Assembly (NCBI RefSeq): GCF_014534645.1
Contig: NZ_JACVQF010000138.1
Location: forward strand, 1-64,000
DNA from: Streptomyces griseicoloratus
GTDB lineage: Bacteria; Actinomycetota; Actinomycetes; Streptomycetales; Streptomycetaceae
Length of the DNA stretch: 64,000 bases
Direction: 5' to 3'
The notes under the pieces were generated by a model that saw only the letters and a list, made by a program, of their open reading frames with translations, was not told the DNA's origin and searched no databases. Below, piece by piece: positions 38,167-50,577 of this stretch. Both the position numbers and the translations under genes were made by a program. Position 1 is the first letter of the stretch. Every line of letters starts with the position of its first letter.

Positions 38167-38202
38167 GAGGAGGGGCCGCCGGCGCGCCGGCGGCCCCTCC
38201 TC
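38167..38202. terminator. Bidirectional terminator
   Basis: A perfect 16-bp stem, GAGGAGGGGCCGCCGG with CCGGCGGCCCCTCCTC, and a CGCG loop between convergent genes. Confidence 0.88.
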
Positions 38203-38226
38203 GTGTCGTCCGGGGAGCTCCCCCGC

Positions 38227-38667
38227 TCACCGTCCGGCGGGCGGCCGTTCGCGCCACAGCCGCAGCCCGGCGTCCACCAGCGGCACCCGGGTCAGGCCGG
38301 ACACGGCGGTCAGGTCCTGCCAGGCCGCCAGGTCCGTGGATCCGCCGACCTCGTAACGCAGTTCGCCGCCGGTGACCCGCGCCTCGTAGAGGATCCGCAC
38401 CCCGTGGTGGTCCACCGGCCGCCCGAAGCGTCCGGGGCGCGTCGTGCGGAGCGAGTCGACGCCGAGCAGGCCGGTGACCTCGACGCGGTACCCGGTCTCC
38501 TCCGCCACCTCCCGCACCACCGTGTCGTGGGGATCCTCCCCGTGCTCCATGCCGCCGCCCGGCAGCACCCACTCCGGCACCCCGCCGGGCCCCGGTGACC
38601 GGGCGAGCAGTATCCGTCCGTCGCGGACGCATATGGCGTAGGCCGCCACCCTCAATTTCCGGCGCAC
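38227..38667 (-). CDS. Nudix hydrolase
   Basis: A 146-residue pyrophosphohydrolase. The Nudix box GGGMEHGEDPHDTVVREV is followed by AEETGY, the complete G-x5-E-x7-REUxEE pattern. The substrate is not predictable; nucleotide derivatives are usual. GTG 38667 gives MRRKLRVAAYAI. Confidence 0.92.
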   Translation of the reverse strand: MRRKLRVAAYAICVRDGRILLARSPGPGGVPEWVLPGGGMEHGEDPHDTVVREVAEETGYRVEVTGLLGVDSLRTTRPGRFGRPVDHHGVRILYEARVTGGELRYEVGGSTDLAAWQDLTAVSGLTRVPLVDAGLRLWRERPPAGR

Positions 38668-38919
38668 GCCGGGACGTTAACCCGGCCGCGGCGGAGATTG
38701 CGCTGGGGCCCGCGGGAATGTCATGAGGTGCCCGGTACGTCCCCCTTGGCATGTGGCGGAAGTACGCCATGGCTCCATTCCGTCCCGGTCAACCCTCCCC
38801 AAACATCGATCTCTTGAGTAAAGCTGAGCGGTCGTCCGGGATCGCATTCCGGACTTCCTCGACCAGGACCGATCGGCCCCGGTCGCTGACGCTCGTTCCT
38901 TTACCTACAAGGGATGCCG

Positions 38920-41900
38920 ATGACCCACACCCCCCAGCGCGACCCGATACCGGGCGCGAGACGCGCGGCCCGCATTGCCGTGGCCGCGGGTCTCGTCGCC
39001 GCGCTCTGCGCGGTCGGGCCCGTACCCCTGGCCCTCGCCGCCGACGACCCCCAGGCCGCACCGCCGGCCGGCTCCGCCGTCAAGTCCGCCCACGACAAGC
39101 TCGGTTCCGACGACGCGGACCTGCTCGCCGAGGCCAAGGCCGACGGCGAGAAGAACGTCACGATGATGATCGCGACCGCGCCCGGCGGGACCGAGCAGGT
39201 CGCGAAGCAACTGGACGCGGTCCAGGGCGGCACCGTGGGCCGGACCTACGACAAGCTCGGCTACGTCCGCGCCACCGTCCCGACCTCGAAGGCGGACGCG
39301 GCCATCGCCGCCGCCGCGAAGCTCTCCTCCGTGCACGGCATCGACCTGCGCGAGGAGATACCGCTGGACGACCCGACACCGGGCGCGGACAGGGCGAAGG
39401 GCGCCGCGCACCAGGGCTCGTCCGGCTACGCGGCGCCGAACCGGAGGACCCCCGCCGAGAACCCGTACAACCCGTCCTTCGAGACGGGCGCCGTCGACTT
39501 CGTGCAGCAGAACCCGAAGGCGGACGGCCGCGGCATCACCATCGGCATCCTCGACTCGGGCGTGGACCTCGCGCACCCGGCGCTGCAGAAGACCACCACC
39601 GGCGAGCGCAAGATCGTCGACTGGGTGACCGCGACCGACCCGGTCGTCGACGGCGACCGGACCTGGCGCCCGATGCTGACCGGCGTCTCCGGGCCCACCT
39701 TCACCTACGGCGGCGAGACCTGGAAGGCCCCGGCGGGCTCCTACCGGGTCAGCACCTTCCTGGAGTCGTACACCACCGGCGGCGACGCCGCGGGCGACGC
39801 CAACCGGGACGGCGACACCACCGACTCCTGGGGCGTCCTCTACGACGCGGCGGCCGGCACGGTCCGCGTCGACCTGAACGGCAACCACGACTTCGGCGAC
39901 GACACCCCGATGAAGCCGTACAAGGACGGCTTCCAGATCGGCTGGTTCGGCACCGACGACCCGTCCACCGACGTCGCCGAGCGCCAGCCGTTCGTGGTCG
40001 AGATCCGCAAGGACGTCGTCTACAACTCCTCCGGCGCCAAGGCCGACTTCGTCAACATCGGCGTCATCGAGGGCTCGCACGGCTCGCACGTCGCCGGCAT
40101 CACCGCCGCCAACGGCCTGTTCGGCGGCAGGATGAACGGCGCGGCCCCCGGCGCCAAACTGGTCTCCTCCCGCGCCTGCACCTGGAGCGGCGGCTGCACC
40201 AACGTCGCGCTCACCGAGGGCATGATCGACCTCGTCGTCAACCGCGGCGTCGACATCGTCAACATGTCGATCGGCGGTCTGCCGGCGCTCAACGACGGCA
40301 ACAACGCGCGCGCCGAGCTGTACACGCGGCTCATCGACACCTACGGCGTCCAGCTGGTGATCTCCGCCGGCAACTCCGGACCCGGCGCCAACACCATCGG
40401 CGACCCGTCCCTGGCCGACAAGGTCATCTCGGTCGGCGCGTCCATCTCCCGGGAGACCTGGGCCGCCAACTACGGCTCCGTGGTGGAGAAGAAGTACGCG
40501 ATGATGCCGTTCTCCTCGCGCGGTCCGCGTGAGGACGGCGGGTTCACGCCGACGCTGACCGCGCCCGGCGCCGCGATCAACACCATCCAGACCTGGCTGC
40601 CCGGCGCCCCGGTCACCGAGGCGGGCTACGACCTGCCGGCCGGCTACGGCATGCTCCAGGGCACCTCGATGGCGTCCCCGCAGGCCGCGGGCGCCTCCGC
40701 GCTGCTGCTGTCCGCCGCGAAGCAGCGGGGCATCGACCTCACCCCGGCCAAGCTGCGCACGGCCCTGACCTCCACCGCCGACCACATCAAGGGTGTGCAG
40801 GCGTACGAGGAGGGCGCGGGCCTGATCGACGTGGTGGACGCCTGGGAGGCGATCCGGGACGGTGCCACCGCCCACGACTACACGGTCCAGGCACCCGTCG
40901 ACACCGCGATCGACCAGTTCCTGAAGACCCCGGGCAAGGGCACCGGCCTCTACGACCGCGAGGGCGGCCTGAAGGCCGGGCAGAAGAAGACGTACGACAT
41001 CACGATCACCCGTACGTCCGGCGCCGACAGGCCGGTCCGGCACGAGCTGGACTTCGAGAACAACGCCGACGGCACCTTCCGGATCGTCGGCCCGGACGAG
41101 GTGAGCCTGCCGCTGAACAAGCCGGTCACCGTCAAGGTCCAGGCCGCGCCGCGTTCCGCCGGCCTGAAGAGCGCGATCCTGGAAGTCGACGACCCGCGCA
41201 CCGAGGGCGTCGACAAGCAGATCCTGTCGACGGTCGTGGTCTCCGCGCCGCTGGAGTACTCCTTCTCCGCGAAGGACTCGGTGCAGCGCAACAGCACCGA
41301 GTCGTACTTCGTGACCGTTCCCGAGGGCGCGAAGACGCTGGAGGTGGCGATCGGCGGGCTCAAGAGCAAGAGCCAGACCCGGTTCATCGCCATCCACCCC
41401 TACGGCGTCCCGGTCGACAACACCTCCACGCCGTACTGCTACAACAACTACCTCGACGGCAACGGCTGCCGGCCCGACGTGCGCGCGTACGCCGACCCGC
41501 AGCCCGGCGTCTGGGAGATCGAGGTCGAGTCGCGGCGCACCTCGCCTCTGCTGGACAACCCCTACGAGCTGGACGTCACCGTGCTCGGCGCGGCCTTCGA
41601 CCCCGAGGTCGTGACCGTGCCCGAGGCCAAGGCCGGCACCCCGGCCACCGCCTCCTGGAAGGTGACCAACGAGTTCGCCGCCCTCGACGGCAAGCTGACC
41701 GGCGGCCCGCTCGGCTCGGCCGAGACGTCGCGCCCGTCGATCAAGCAGGGTGAGAAGCGGACCTCCACGGTCGAGGTGCCCGAGGGCGCGACGGCGCTGG
41801 ACGTCGCCATCGGGGGCGTCTCCGACGCGGCCGCCGACCTGGACCTGACGGTCTACGACAAGAACGGCGACGTCGTCGGGCAGTCCGCCGACGGCGACTC

Positions 41901-42213
41901 GGAGGAGTCGGTCTCCGTGGCGAAGCCGGCCGCCGGTACGTACACCGTCGAGGTCGTGGGCTACGCGGTGCCGTCCGGCACCACGGAGTACGACTACCGG
42001 GACGTGTTCTTCGCCGCCTCCCTCGGCTCGGTCAGCGTGGACGCGGCGCCGGTGAAGCTCGGCACGGGTGCGTCGGCGACGGTCTCCGGCAGCGTCACCG
42101 CGCTGGCCGCCGCTCCCGAGGGCCGCGAGTTCTTCGGCCAGGTCCAGCTGGTGAACGCGCGCGGCACGGTCGCGGGCGTCGGCAGCGTCCGGATCGGGAA
42201 GGTCGTGCCGTAG
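38920..42213 (+). CDS. Secreted subtilisin-like serine protease (S8) with C-terminal beta domains
   Basis: A 1097-residue exported protease. A signal peptide (about 1-41, with RRAARIAVAAGLVAALC) precedes a propeptide region and a subtilase domain with Asp212 (ILDSGVDLAHP), His387 (SHGSHVAG) and Ser583 (GTSMASPQ). A 175-residue insertion separates Asp and His, typical of the larger tripeptidyl-peptidase-like subtilases. After about 650 come beta-rich domains, including two PPC-like modules (about 765-890 and 920-1035). ATG 38920 is chosen over 38914 for AAGGG spacing. It probably digests extracellular protein. Confidence 0.93.
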   Translation: MTHTPQRDPIPGARRAARIAVAAGLVAALCAVGPVPLALAADDPQAAPPAGSAVKSAHDKLGSDDADLLAEAKADGEKNVTMMIATAPGGTEQVAKQLDAVQGGTVGRTYDKLGYVRATVPTSKADAAIAAAAKLSSVHGIDLREEIPLDDPTPGADRAKGAAHQGSSGYAAPNRRTPAENPYNPSFETGAVDFVQQNPKADGRGITIGILDSGVDLAHPALQKTTTGERKIVDWVTATDPVVDGDRTWRPMLTGVSGPTFTYGGETWKAPAGSYRVSTFLESYTTGGDAAGDANRDGDTTDSWGVLYDAAAGTVRVDLNGNHDFGDDTPMKPYKDGFQIGWFGTDDPSTDVAERQPFVVEIRKDVVYNSSGAKADFVNIGVIEGSHGSHVAGITAANGLFGGRMNGAAPGAKLVSSRACTWSGGCTNVALTEGMIDLVVNRGVDIVNMSIGGLPALNDGNNARAELYTRLIDTYGVQLVISAGNSGPGANTIGDPSLADKVISVGASISRETWAANYGSVVEKKYAMMPFSSRGPREDGGFTPTLTAPGAAINTIQTWLPGAPVTEAGYDLPAGYGMLQGTSMASPQAAGASALLLSAAKQRGIDLTPAKLRTALTSTADHIKGVQAYEEGAGLIDVVDAWEAIRDGATAHDYTVQAPVDTAIDQFLKTPGKGTGLYDREGGLKAGQKKTYDITITRTSGADRPVRHELDFENNADGTFRIVGPDEVSLPLNKPVTVKVQAAPRSAGLKSAILEVDDPRTEGVDKQILSTVVVSAPLEYSFSAKDSVQRNSTESYFVTVPEGAKTLEVAIGGLKSKSQTRFIAIHPYGVPVDNTSTPYCYNNYLDGNGCRPDVRAYADPQPGVWEIEVESRRTSPLLDNPYELDVTVLGAAFDPEVVTVPEAKAGTPATASWKVTNEFAALDGKLTGGPLGSAETSRPSIKQGEKRTSTVEVPEGATALDVAIGGVSDAAADLDLTVYDKNGDVVGQSADGDSEESVSVAKPAAGTYTVEVVGYAVPSGTTEYDYRDVFFAASLGSVSVDAAPVKLGTGASATVSGSVTALAAAPEGREFFGQVQLVNARGTVAGVGSVRIGKVVP

Positions 42214-42232
42214 TCCGGTGCGGCACGGGCGG

Positions 42233-42264
42233 GGGCGGGCGCCTTGCGGGGCGCCCGCCCTTTT
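42233..42264 (+). terminator. Terminator of the subtilase gene
   Basis: An 11-bp stem, GGGCGGGCGCC with GGCGCCCGCCC, followed by TTTT; outer CACGG and CCGTG extend it. Confidence 0.88.
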
Positions 42265-42280
42265 CCGTGCTCCCGGCCGG

Positions 42281-43012
42281 TCAGTCGCAGGTCAGGGTGC
42301 GGGACTCGGGGAGGGAGGCGGTGATCCGGGCGCGGACGGGGGCGATGACGTCCTCGCCGACGAACACGGCGTCCGGGGCCGCCGCGTGCCGGGGGATGCT
42401 GACGAGCGTGCGGTCGCCCGGGCCGAGCGGGACGGCGGTGTCCTCGTCCTGGACGAAGGTGATCTCGTCCGTCTCCGGCTGCGCGGGCTTGTAGGAACGG
42501 GTCAGGTGCACGGTGACCCGCTGCCCGGCCGCCCCGGGCCCCGGCTCGACGCCGGTCACCGTACCCTCGGCCACCAGACGGGCGCAGGCGAGGTCCAGGG
42601 GGCCGCCGAAGCCGGGACGGGACTCGGCGGAGTCCTGCTGCTTGGCGCCCGACGCCGCGCTGTCCGCCCCCGCGCCGCCGATGCCGCCGCCCTGCACCAC
42701 CAGCCACCCGAGGCCGGTCACCACCGCACCGGCGCAGGCCACCGCGAGGGCGCGGAAGGCGAGGACGAGGGGACGGCGCCGGGGAGGCCGCACCGGTGCG
42801 GGGAGCACGGGTGCCGCGGGTTCCTGTTCGGGGGGCGAGGCGCCCAGCGTCCGTCCGATGATCCCCAGCTGCTCCCGCAGCAGCGCCACGTCGGCGGCGG
42901 CCGACCGGTGCTCGGCCAGGAGGGCGGCGTCCGCGCGGGCCTCGGGCGGCAGCGGCTCGCCCGTGATCGCGGCCATCAGCGCGTCGTCCCCACCGGGGTG
43001 TCCGGCGGCCAT
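42281..43012 (-). CDS. Membrane protein partner of an ECF sigma factor, possible anti-sigma factor
   Basis: A 243-residue protein. A cytoplasmic N-terminus of 80 residues, one membrane helix (about 81-106) and a secreted domain with two Cys (LDLACARLV and the terminal LTCD). Its ATG lies 1 bp after the sigma-factor stop, so translation is coupled, which is typical of sigma/anti-sigma pairs. The zinc motif HxxxCxxC of common anti-sigma factors is absent, so the anti-sigma role is inference. The outer domain may sense a stress signal. Confidence 0.78.
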   Translation of the reverse strand: MAAGHPGGDDALMAAITGEPLPPEARADAALLAEHRSAAADVALLREQLGIIGRTLGASPPEQEPAAPVLPAPVRPPRRRPLVLAFRALAVACAGAVVTGLGWLVVQGGGIGGAGADSAASGAKQQDSAESRPGFGGPLDLACARLVAEGTVTGVEPGPGAAGQRVTVHLTRSYKPAQPETDEITFVQDEDTAVPLGPGDRTLVSIPRHAAAPDAVFVGEDVIAPVRARITASLPESRTLTCD

Positions 43013-43013
43013 G

Positions 43014-43550
43014 TCACACCACCTCGTCCTCGTGCAGCCGGGCCCTGAGCGCCCGTACCGCCGTGTGCAGCCTGCTCTTGACCGTTCCTTCCGGGATGCC
43101 CAGCTCCTCGGCGATGCCGCGCACCGGCAGGTCGGCGTAGAAGCGCAGGACGAGGACCTGCCGCTGGGCGTCGGGGAGTTCGTCCAGGCCCCGGGCGACG
43201 GCGAGGGAGAGCAGGCTGGTGTCCTCGCCGGAGGGGTGGTCCGACTGGCGCAGCGCGGCGAGCCGTTCGCCGAGCCGGTCCTGGCGGCGCCGGGCCCGGT
43301 GCCAGTCCATGGCGAGGTTGGAGGCGACGACCGCCGCCCACGCCGAGACGTCGCGCGGCGCCTCCCGTCCGCTCGCCGCCCGCTCCAGCAGCCGCAGGCG
43401 GACCTGCTGCACCCCGTCCGGCAGGTCCGCCTGCGGCACGCCGCCCAGCGCGAGCACCGCCCGCACCCGGCGTTCCTGGTCCGCGTCCAGCGGGTCGTCG
43501 AGTACGGCGTCCCCCTGGCCGCGGCGGGCCTTTCTGCGCAGCACAGCCAC
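43014..43550 (-). CDS. ECF-family RNA polymerase sigma factor
   Basis: A 178-residue sigma-70-like factor. Region 2 is degenerate (QQVRLRLLERA, WAAVVASNLAMDWHRARRR). Region 4 is clear: LDELPDAQRQVLVLRFYADL, then the helix-turn-helix IAEELGIPEGTVKSRLHTAVR. GTG at 43550, or a second GTG two codons later; AGGAG lies upstream. A matching ECF-type promoter precedes it, so it is probably self-activated. Confidence 0.92.
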   Translation of the reverse strand: MAVLRRKARRGQGDAVLDDPLDADQERRVRAVLALGGVPQADLPDGVQQVRLRLLERAASGREAPRDVSAWAAVVASNLAMDWHRARRRQDRLGERLAALRQSDHPSGEDTSLLSLAVARGLDELPDAQRQVLVLRFYADLPVRGIAEELGIPEGTVKSRLHTAVRALRARLHEDEVV

Positions 43551-43577
43551 CCCTCTCCTCGCCGCGTTTCCCCTATG

Positions 43578-43605
43578 ACGCCGGTCCGGGCGGAAACGTT
43601 CACCC
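43578..43605 (-). promoter_or_regulatory. Candidate self-activated ECF promoter
   Basis: On the minus strand, GGTGAAC (-35) and CGTCAT (-10), with 17 bp between GAAC and CGTC. This is the usual ECF promoter layout. It lies about 28 bp before the sigma-factor start. Confidence 0.45.
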
Positions 43606-43630
43606 GGACCGGGAACGATCTTCCGGACCC

Positions 43631-43659
43631 TTGACCTCCACTTCTCCCCTCCATCGACT
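43631..43659 (+). promoter_or_regulatory. Candidate promoter of the TerD-repeat gene
   Basis: TTGACC and TCGACT are 17 bp apart, a good vegetative-type match, with a predicted start near 43666. Confidence 0.45.
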
Positions 43660-43690
43660 TCACAGCTCCTTCACTGTCACCATGTGCCTC

Positions 43691-46931
<3,241 letters not shown>

Positions 46932-46946
46932 TCCTGCCGGGTTCGC

Positions 46947-46974
46947 GGGGCGGTCACCCGTTGGTGGCCGCCCC
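46947..46974. terminator. Bidirectional terminator after asd
   Basis: A 12-bp stem, GGGGCGGTCACC with GGTGGCCGCCCC (one G-T pair), and a CGTT loop, between convergent genes. Confidence 0.8.
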
Positions 46975-47011
46975 TGCTTCTTCTCGGGGGTGCGGGCCTT
47001 CGCGGGCGCCG

Positions 47012-47530
47012 TCAGGGGGCCGGCGGCCGCCGCACCTCGAAGTGCAGGCACCCGTACTCCACCGCCCTGACGTGCACGAGCGCCACGTCGGGGTCGCCGA
47101 ACGCCTCGTCGAAGGCCGCGTCGAAGGCGGTGGTGGGCTCCGCCGGGAGTTCCAGGAGGCGGCCGCCGGTGATCCGGCCGCGGCCGTCGTAGCGGCGCAC
47201 GGTGCGCAGGGCGCCGGGGCGGTCGAAGGGGTAGCGGTCCGGGTCGCCGTCCGTGGGGCCGCCGCAGTCGTCGGCGTGGATGAAGACCGGGCCCTGTTCG
47301 TCGTACGCCCCGGGGCGGGCGCCCGCCGACGCGGCCCAGCGACGCAGCGGCGCGTACGAGACGAGGGCGATGCGCTCGCCCTCGCGGATCGGGCGCAGAC
47401 AGCAGCGCAGCGGCGAGCCGGCGTCGTCGCCGGTGGCGTCGTACGGGGCACAGGGCATGCCCGCGTCGTCGGTGGTGCGCAGTTCCTTGAGTGCGGCGGC
47501 GTCGATGGGCCGTGCGGTGTACCTGGTCAT
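47012..47530 (-). CDS. DUF1203 protein
   Basis: A 172-residue cytoplasmic protein. It matches the DUF1203 pattern with a central LVSYAPL and PGAYDEQGPVFIHADDC. Cysteines (PLRCCL, ADDC, YGCLHF) could bind metal. No function is known for the family. It is divergent from pepN copy 2, and 130 bp separate their starts. Confidence 0.85.
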   Translation of the reverse strand: MTRYTARPIDAAALKELRTTDDAGMPCAPYDATGDDAGSPLRCCLRPIREGERIALVSYAPLRRWAASAGARPGAYDEQGPVFIHADDCGGPTDGDPDRYPFDRPGALRTVRRYDGRGRITGGRLLELPAEPTTAFDAAFDEAFGDPDVALVHVRAVEYGCLHFEVRRPPAP

Positions 47531-47660
47531 GGCTCCAGGCTGGCCCGGCGCCCGGGTGCTTCACCGGCGGAAAACGGACATCGCGCTCGTGTCCCCCGCG
47601 TGGAAGGATGACGGCGAACGTCACGAGCGTAGAACGCAGACCGCACTAGGAGATGACCGC

Positions 47661-50234
47661 GTGCCTGGCACAAACCTGACTCGCGAAGAGGCGCAGCAGC
47701 GGGCGAAGCTGCTCACCGTTGACTCGTACGAGATCGATCTCGACCTCTCCGGCGCGCAGGAGGGCGGGACCTACCGGTCCGTGACGACGGTCCGCTTCGA
47801 CGTCGCGGAGAACGGGGCCGAGTCCTTCATCGACCTCGTGGCCCCGGCGGTCCACGAGGTGACGCTCAACGGGGACGCCCTCGACCCCGCCGAGGTCTTC
47901 AAGGACTCCCGGATCGCGCTGCCGGGCCTGCTGGCGGGCCGCAACGTCCTGCGGGTCGTCGCCGACTGCGCGTACACGAACACCGGTGAGGGTCTGCACC
48001 GGTTCGTCGACCCGGTCGACGACCAGGCCTATCTCTACACGCAGTTCGAGGTGCCCGACGCCCGCCGGGTGTTCGCGAGCTTCGAGCAGCCGGATCTGAA
48101 GGCGACCTTCCAGTTCACCGTGAAGGCGCCCGAGGGCTGGACCGTCATCTCCAACTCGCCCACGCCCGAGCCCAAGGACAACGTCTGGGTCTTCGCGCCG
48201 ACGCCGCGGATCTCGACGTATGTCACGGCCCTGATCGTCGGCCCGTACCACTCGGTGCACAGTGTGTACGAGAAGGACGGCCGGTCGGTTCCGCTCGGCA
48301 TCTACTGCCGTCCGTCGCTCGCCGAGCACCTGGACTCGGACGCCATCTTCGAGGTGACCCGGCAGGGCTTCGACTGGTTCCAGGAGAAGTTCGACTACGC
48401 GTACCCGTTCGAGAAGTACGACCAGCTCTTCGTGCCGGAGTTCAACGCGGGCGCGATGGAGAACGCGGGCGCGGTCACCATCCGCGACCAGTACGTCTTC
48501 CGCTCGAAGGTGACGGACGCGGCGTACGAGGTGCGGGCCGCCACGATCCTGCACGAGCTGGCCCACATGTGGTTCGGCGACCTGGTCACCATGGAGTGGT
48601 GGAACGACCTGTGGCTGAACGAGTCGTTCGCCACCTTCGCCGAGGCCGCCTGCCAGGCCGACGCGCCCGGCTCGAAGTGGCCGCACTCGTGGACGACGTT
48701 CGCCAACTCCATGAAGACCTGGGCGTACCGGCAGGACCAGCTGCCGTCCACGCACCCGATCATGGCCGACATCCGCGACCTGGACGACGTGCTCGTCAAC
48801 TTCGACGGCATCACGTACGCCAAGGGCGCCTCCGTGCTCAAGCAGCTGGTGGCCTACGTCGGCGAGGACGAGTTCTTCCGGGGCGTGCAGGCGTACTTCA
48901 AGCGGCACGCGTTCGGCAACACCCGGCTGACCGACCTGCTGGGCGCCCTGGAGGAGACCTCCGGCCGCGACCTGAAGAGCTGGTCGAAGGCGTGGCTGGA
49001 GACGGCCGGCATCAACATCCTGCGCCCGGAGATCGAGACGGACGCGGAGGGCACCATCACGTCCTTCGCCGTCCGCCAGGAGGCCCCGGCCCTCCCGGAG
49101 GGCGCCAAGGGCGAGCCCACGCTGCGCCCGCACCGCATCGCGGTCGGCTTCTACGACCTCGACGCCGACGGCAGGCTGGTGCGCGGCGACCGGGTCGAGC
49201 TGGACGTCGACGGCGAGCTGACGGCCGTGCCCGAGCTGGCCGGCAGGCGCCGCCCGGCGGTGGTGCTGCTCAACGACGACGACCTGTCCTACGCCAAGGT
49301 CCGCCTGGACGAGCAGTCGCTCGCCGTCGTCACCGAGCACCTCGGCGACTTCCAGGAGTCCCTGCCCCGCGCCCTGTGCTGGGCGTCGGCGTGGGACATG
49401 ACCCGGGACGCGGAACTCGCGACCCGCGACTACCTCTCCCTGGTCCTGTCCGGCGTCGGCAAGGAGTCCGACATCGGCGTGGTGCAGTCGCTGCACCGGC
49501 AGGTGAAGCTGGCGATCGACAGTTACGCCGACCCGGCCGCCCGCGAGGCGCTGCTCACCCGCTGGACGGAGGCCACGCTGGCCCACCTGCGCGCCGCCGA
49601 GGCGGGCGGCGACCACCAGCTGGCCTGGGCGCGGGCGTTCGCCGCGACGGCCAGGACGCCGGAGCAGCTGGACCTCCTGGAGGGCCTGCTGGACGGCTCC
49701 GAGACCATCGAGGGGCTGGCCGTCGACACCGAGCTGCGCTGGGCGTTCGTGGAGCGGCTCGCGGCCGTGGGCCGGTTCGACGAGACCGAGATCGCGGCCG
49801 AGTACGAGCGGGACAGGACGGCGGCGGGCGAGCGTCACGCCGCGACGGCGCGGGCGGCCCGCCCGACCCCGGAGGCCAAGGCGGAGGCGTGGGCGTCGGT
49901 CGTGGAGTCCGACAAGCTGCCGAACGCCGTGCAGGAGGCGGTCATCGCCGGCTTCGTGCAGAGCGACCAGCGGGAGCTGCTGGCGCCGTACACCGACCGG
50001 TACTTCGACGCCGTCAAGGGCGTCTGGGAGTCCCGCTCGCACGAGATGGCCCAGCAGATCGCCGTCGGCCTGTACCCGGCGGTCCAGGTGACCCGGGAGA
50101 CGCTGGAGAAGACGGACGCCTGGCTGTCGTCCGCCGAGCCGAACGCGGCCCTGCGGCGCCTGGTCTCGGAGTCCCGCTCGGGCGTGGAGCGCGCCCTGAA
50201 GGCCCAGGCGGCCGACGCGGCGGCCTCCCGCTAG
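47661..50234 (+). CDS. pepN: Aminopeptidase N, M1 family (copy 2)
   Basis: An 857-residue paralogue of the gene at 34322. Motifs GAMENAG, HELAHMWFGDLV and WLNESFATF are complete, and long blocks such as FDGITYAKGASVLKQLVAY are identical to copy 1. GTG 47661 has AGGAG nine nt upstream. No signal peptide. The two copies may differ in specificity or expression; which is the main enzyme cannot be told from sequence. Confidence 0.95.
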   Translation: MPGTNLTREEAQQRAKLLTVDSYEIDLDLSGAQEGGTYRSVTTVRFDVAENGAESFIDLVAPAVHEVTLNGDALDPAEVFKDSRIALPGLLAGRNVLRVVADCAYTNTGEGLHRFVDPVDDQAYLYTQFEVPDARRVFASFEQPDLKATFQFTVKAPEGWTVISNSPTPEPKDNVWVFAPTPRISTYVTALIVGPYHSVHSVYEKDGRSVPLGIYCRPSLAEHLDSDAIFEVTRQGFDWFQEKFDYAYPFEKYDQLFVPEFNAGAMENAGAVTIRDQYVFRSKVTDAAYEVRAATILHELAHMWFGDLVTMEWWNDLWLNESFATFAEAACQADAPGSKWPHSWTTFANSMKTWAYRQDQLPSTHPIMADIRDLDDVLVNFDGITYAKGASVLKQLVAYVGEDEFFRGVQAYFKRHAFGNTRLTDLLGALEETSGRDLKSWSKAWLETAGINILRPEIETDAEGTITSFAVRQEAPALPEGAKGEPTLRPHRIAVGFYDLDADGRLVRGDRVELDVDGELTAVPELAGRRRPAVVLLNDDDLSYAKVRLDEQSLAVVTEHLGDFQESLPRALCWASAWDMTRDAELATRDYLSLVLSGVGKESDIGVVQSLHRQVKLAIDSYADPAAREALLTRWTEATLAHLRAAEAGGDHQLAWARAFAATARTPEQLDLLEGLLDGSETIEGLAVDTELRWAFVERLAAVGRFDETEIAAEYERDRTAAGERHAATARAARPTPEAKAEAWASVVESDKLPNAVQEAVIAGFVQSDQRELLAPYTDRYFDAVKGVWESRSHEMAQQIAVGLYPAVQVTRETLEKTDAWLSSAEPNAALRRLVSESRSGVERALKAQAADAAASR

Positions 50235-50245
50235 GACCGGCACCG

Positions 50246-50284
50246 CAGGCGGGGCGCCCGACACGACACCGGGCGCCCCGCCTG
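50246..50284 (+). terminator. Terminator of pepN copy 2
   Basis: A perfect 15-bp stem, CAGGCGGGGCGCCCG with CGGGCGCCCCGCCTG, and a 9-nt loop, 12 bp beyond the stop. Confidence 0.88.
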
Positions 50285-50286
50285 AG

Positions 50287-50560
50287 CCGAGCGCTCACTT
50301 CCGCGACTGGAGCCTCCGGGCCGCACCGCGTCCCGTGCGCCAAGGATGTGGCCCCGGCCCACGACACCGGGGGCCCGCCGCACCCAGTGCTCACTTCCGC
50401 CAACTGGAGCCTCCGGGCCGTATCGCGTCCCGAGTTCCAGGGGGTCGCCCCGGCCCACGACACCGGGGCCCGCCGCACCGAGCGCTCACTTCCGCGACTG
50501 GAGCCTCCGGGCCGCACCGCGTCCCGTGTTCCAGGGGTATCGTCCCCGGGCCTGGCCCAA
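50287..50560. repeat. 95/96-bp tandem repeat, three copies
   Basis: Three units beginning near CGCTCACTTCCGC (GCTCACTT at 50293, 50389 and 50484). Each holds ACTGGAGCCTCCGGGCC and, in the first two, CGGCCCACGACACCGGG. The third copy decays after about 60 bp. It fills the gap between the convergent pepN and LysR genes. No coding frame is maintained. Confidence 0.88.
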
Positions 50561-50577
50561 GTCCTCCGGCAGAGCCC

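Noticed and set aside
47646-50264. 872-codon antisense frame over pepN copy 2
   Set aside because: Shadow of the real gene; no motifs and atypical composition.
50287-50560. CRISPR array
   Set aside because: The unit is 95 bp with no alternation of short repeats and unique spacers; no cas genes are present.
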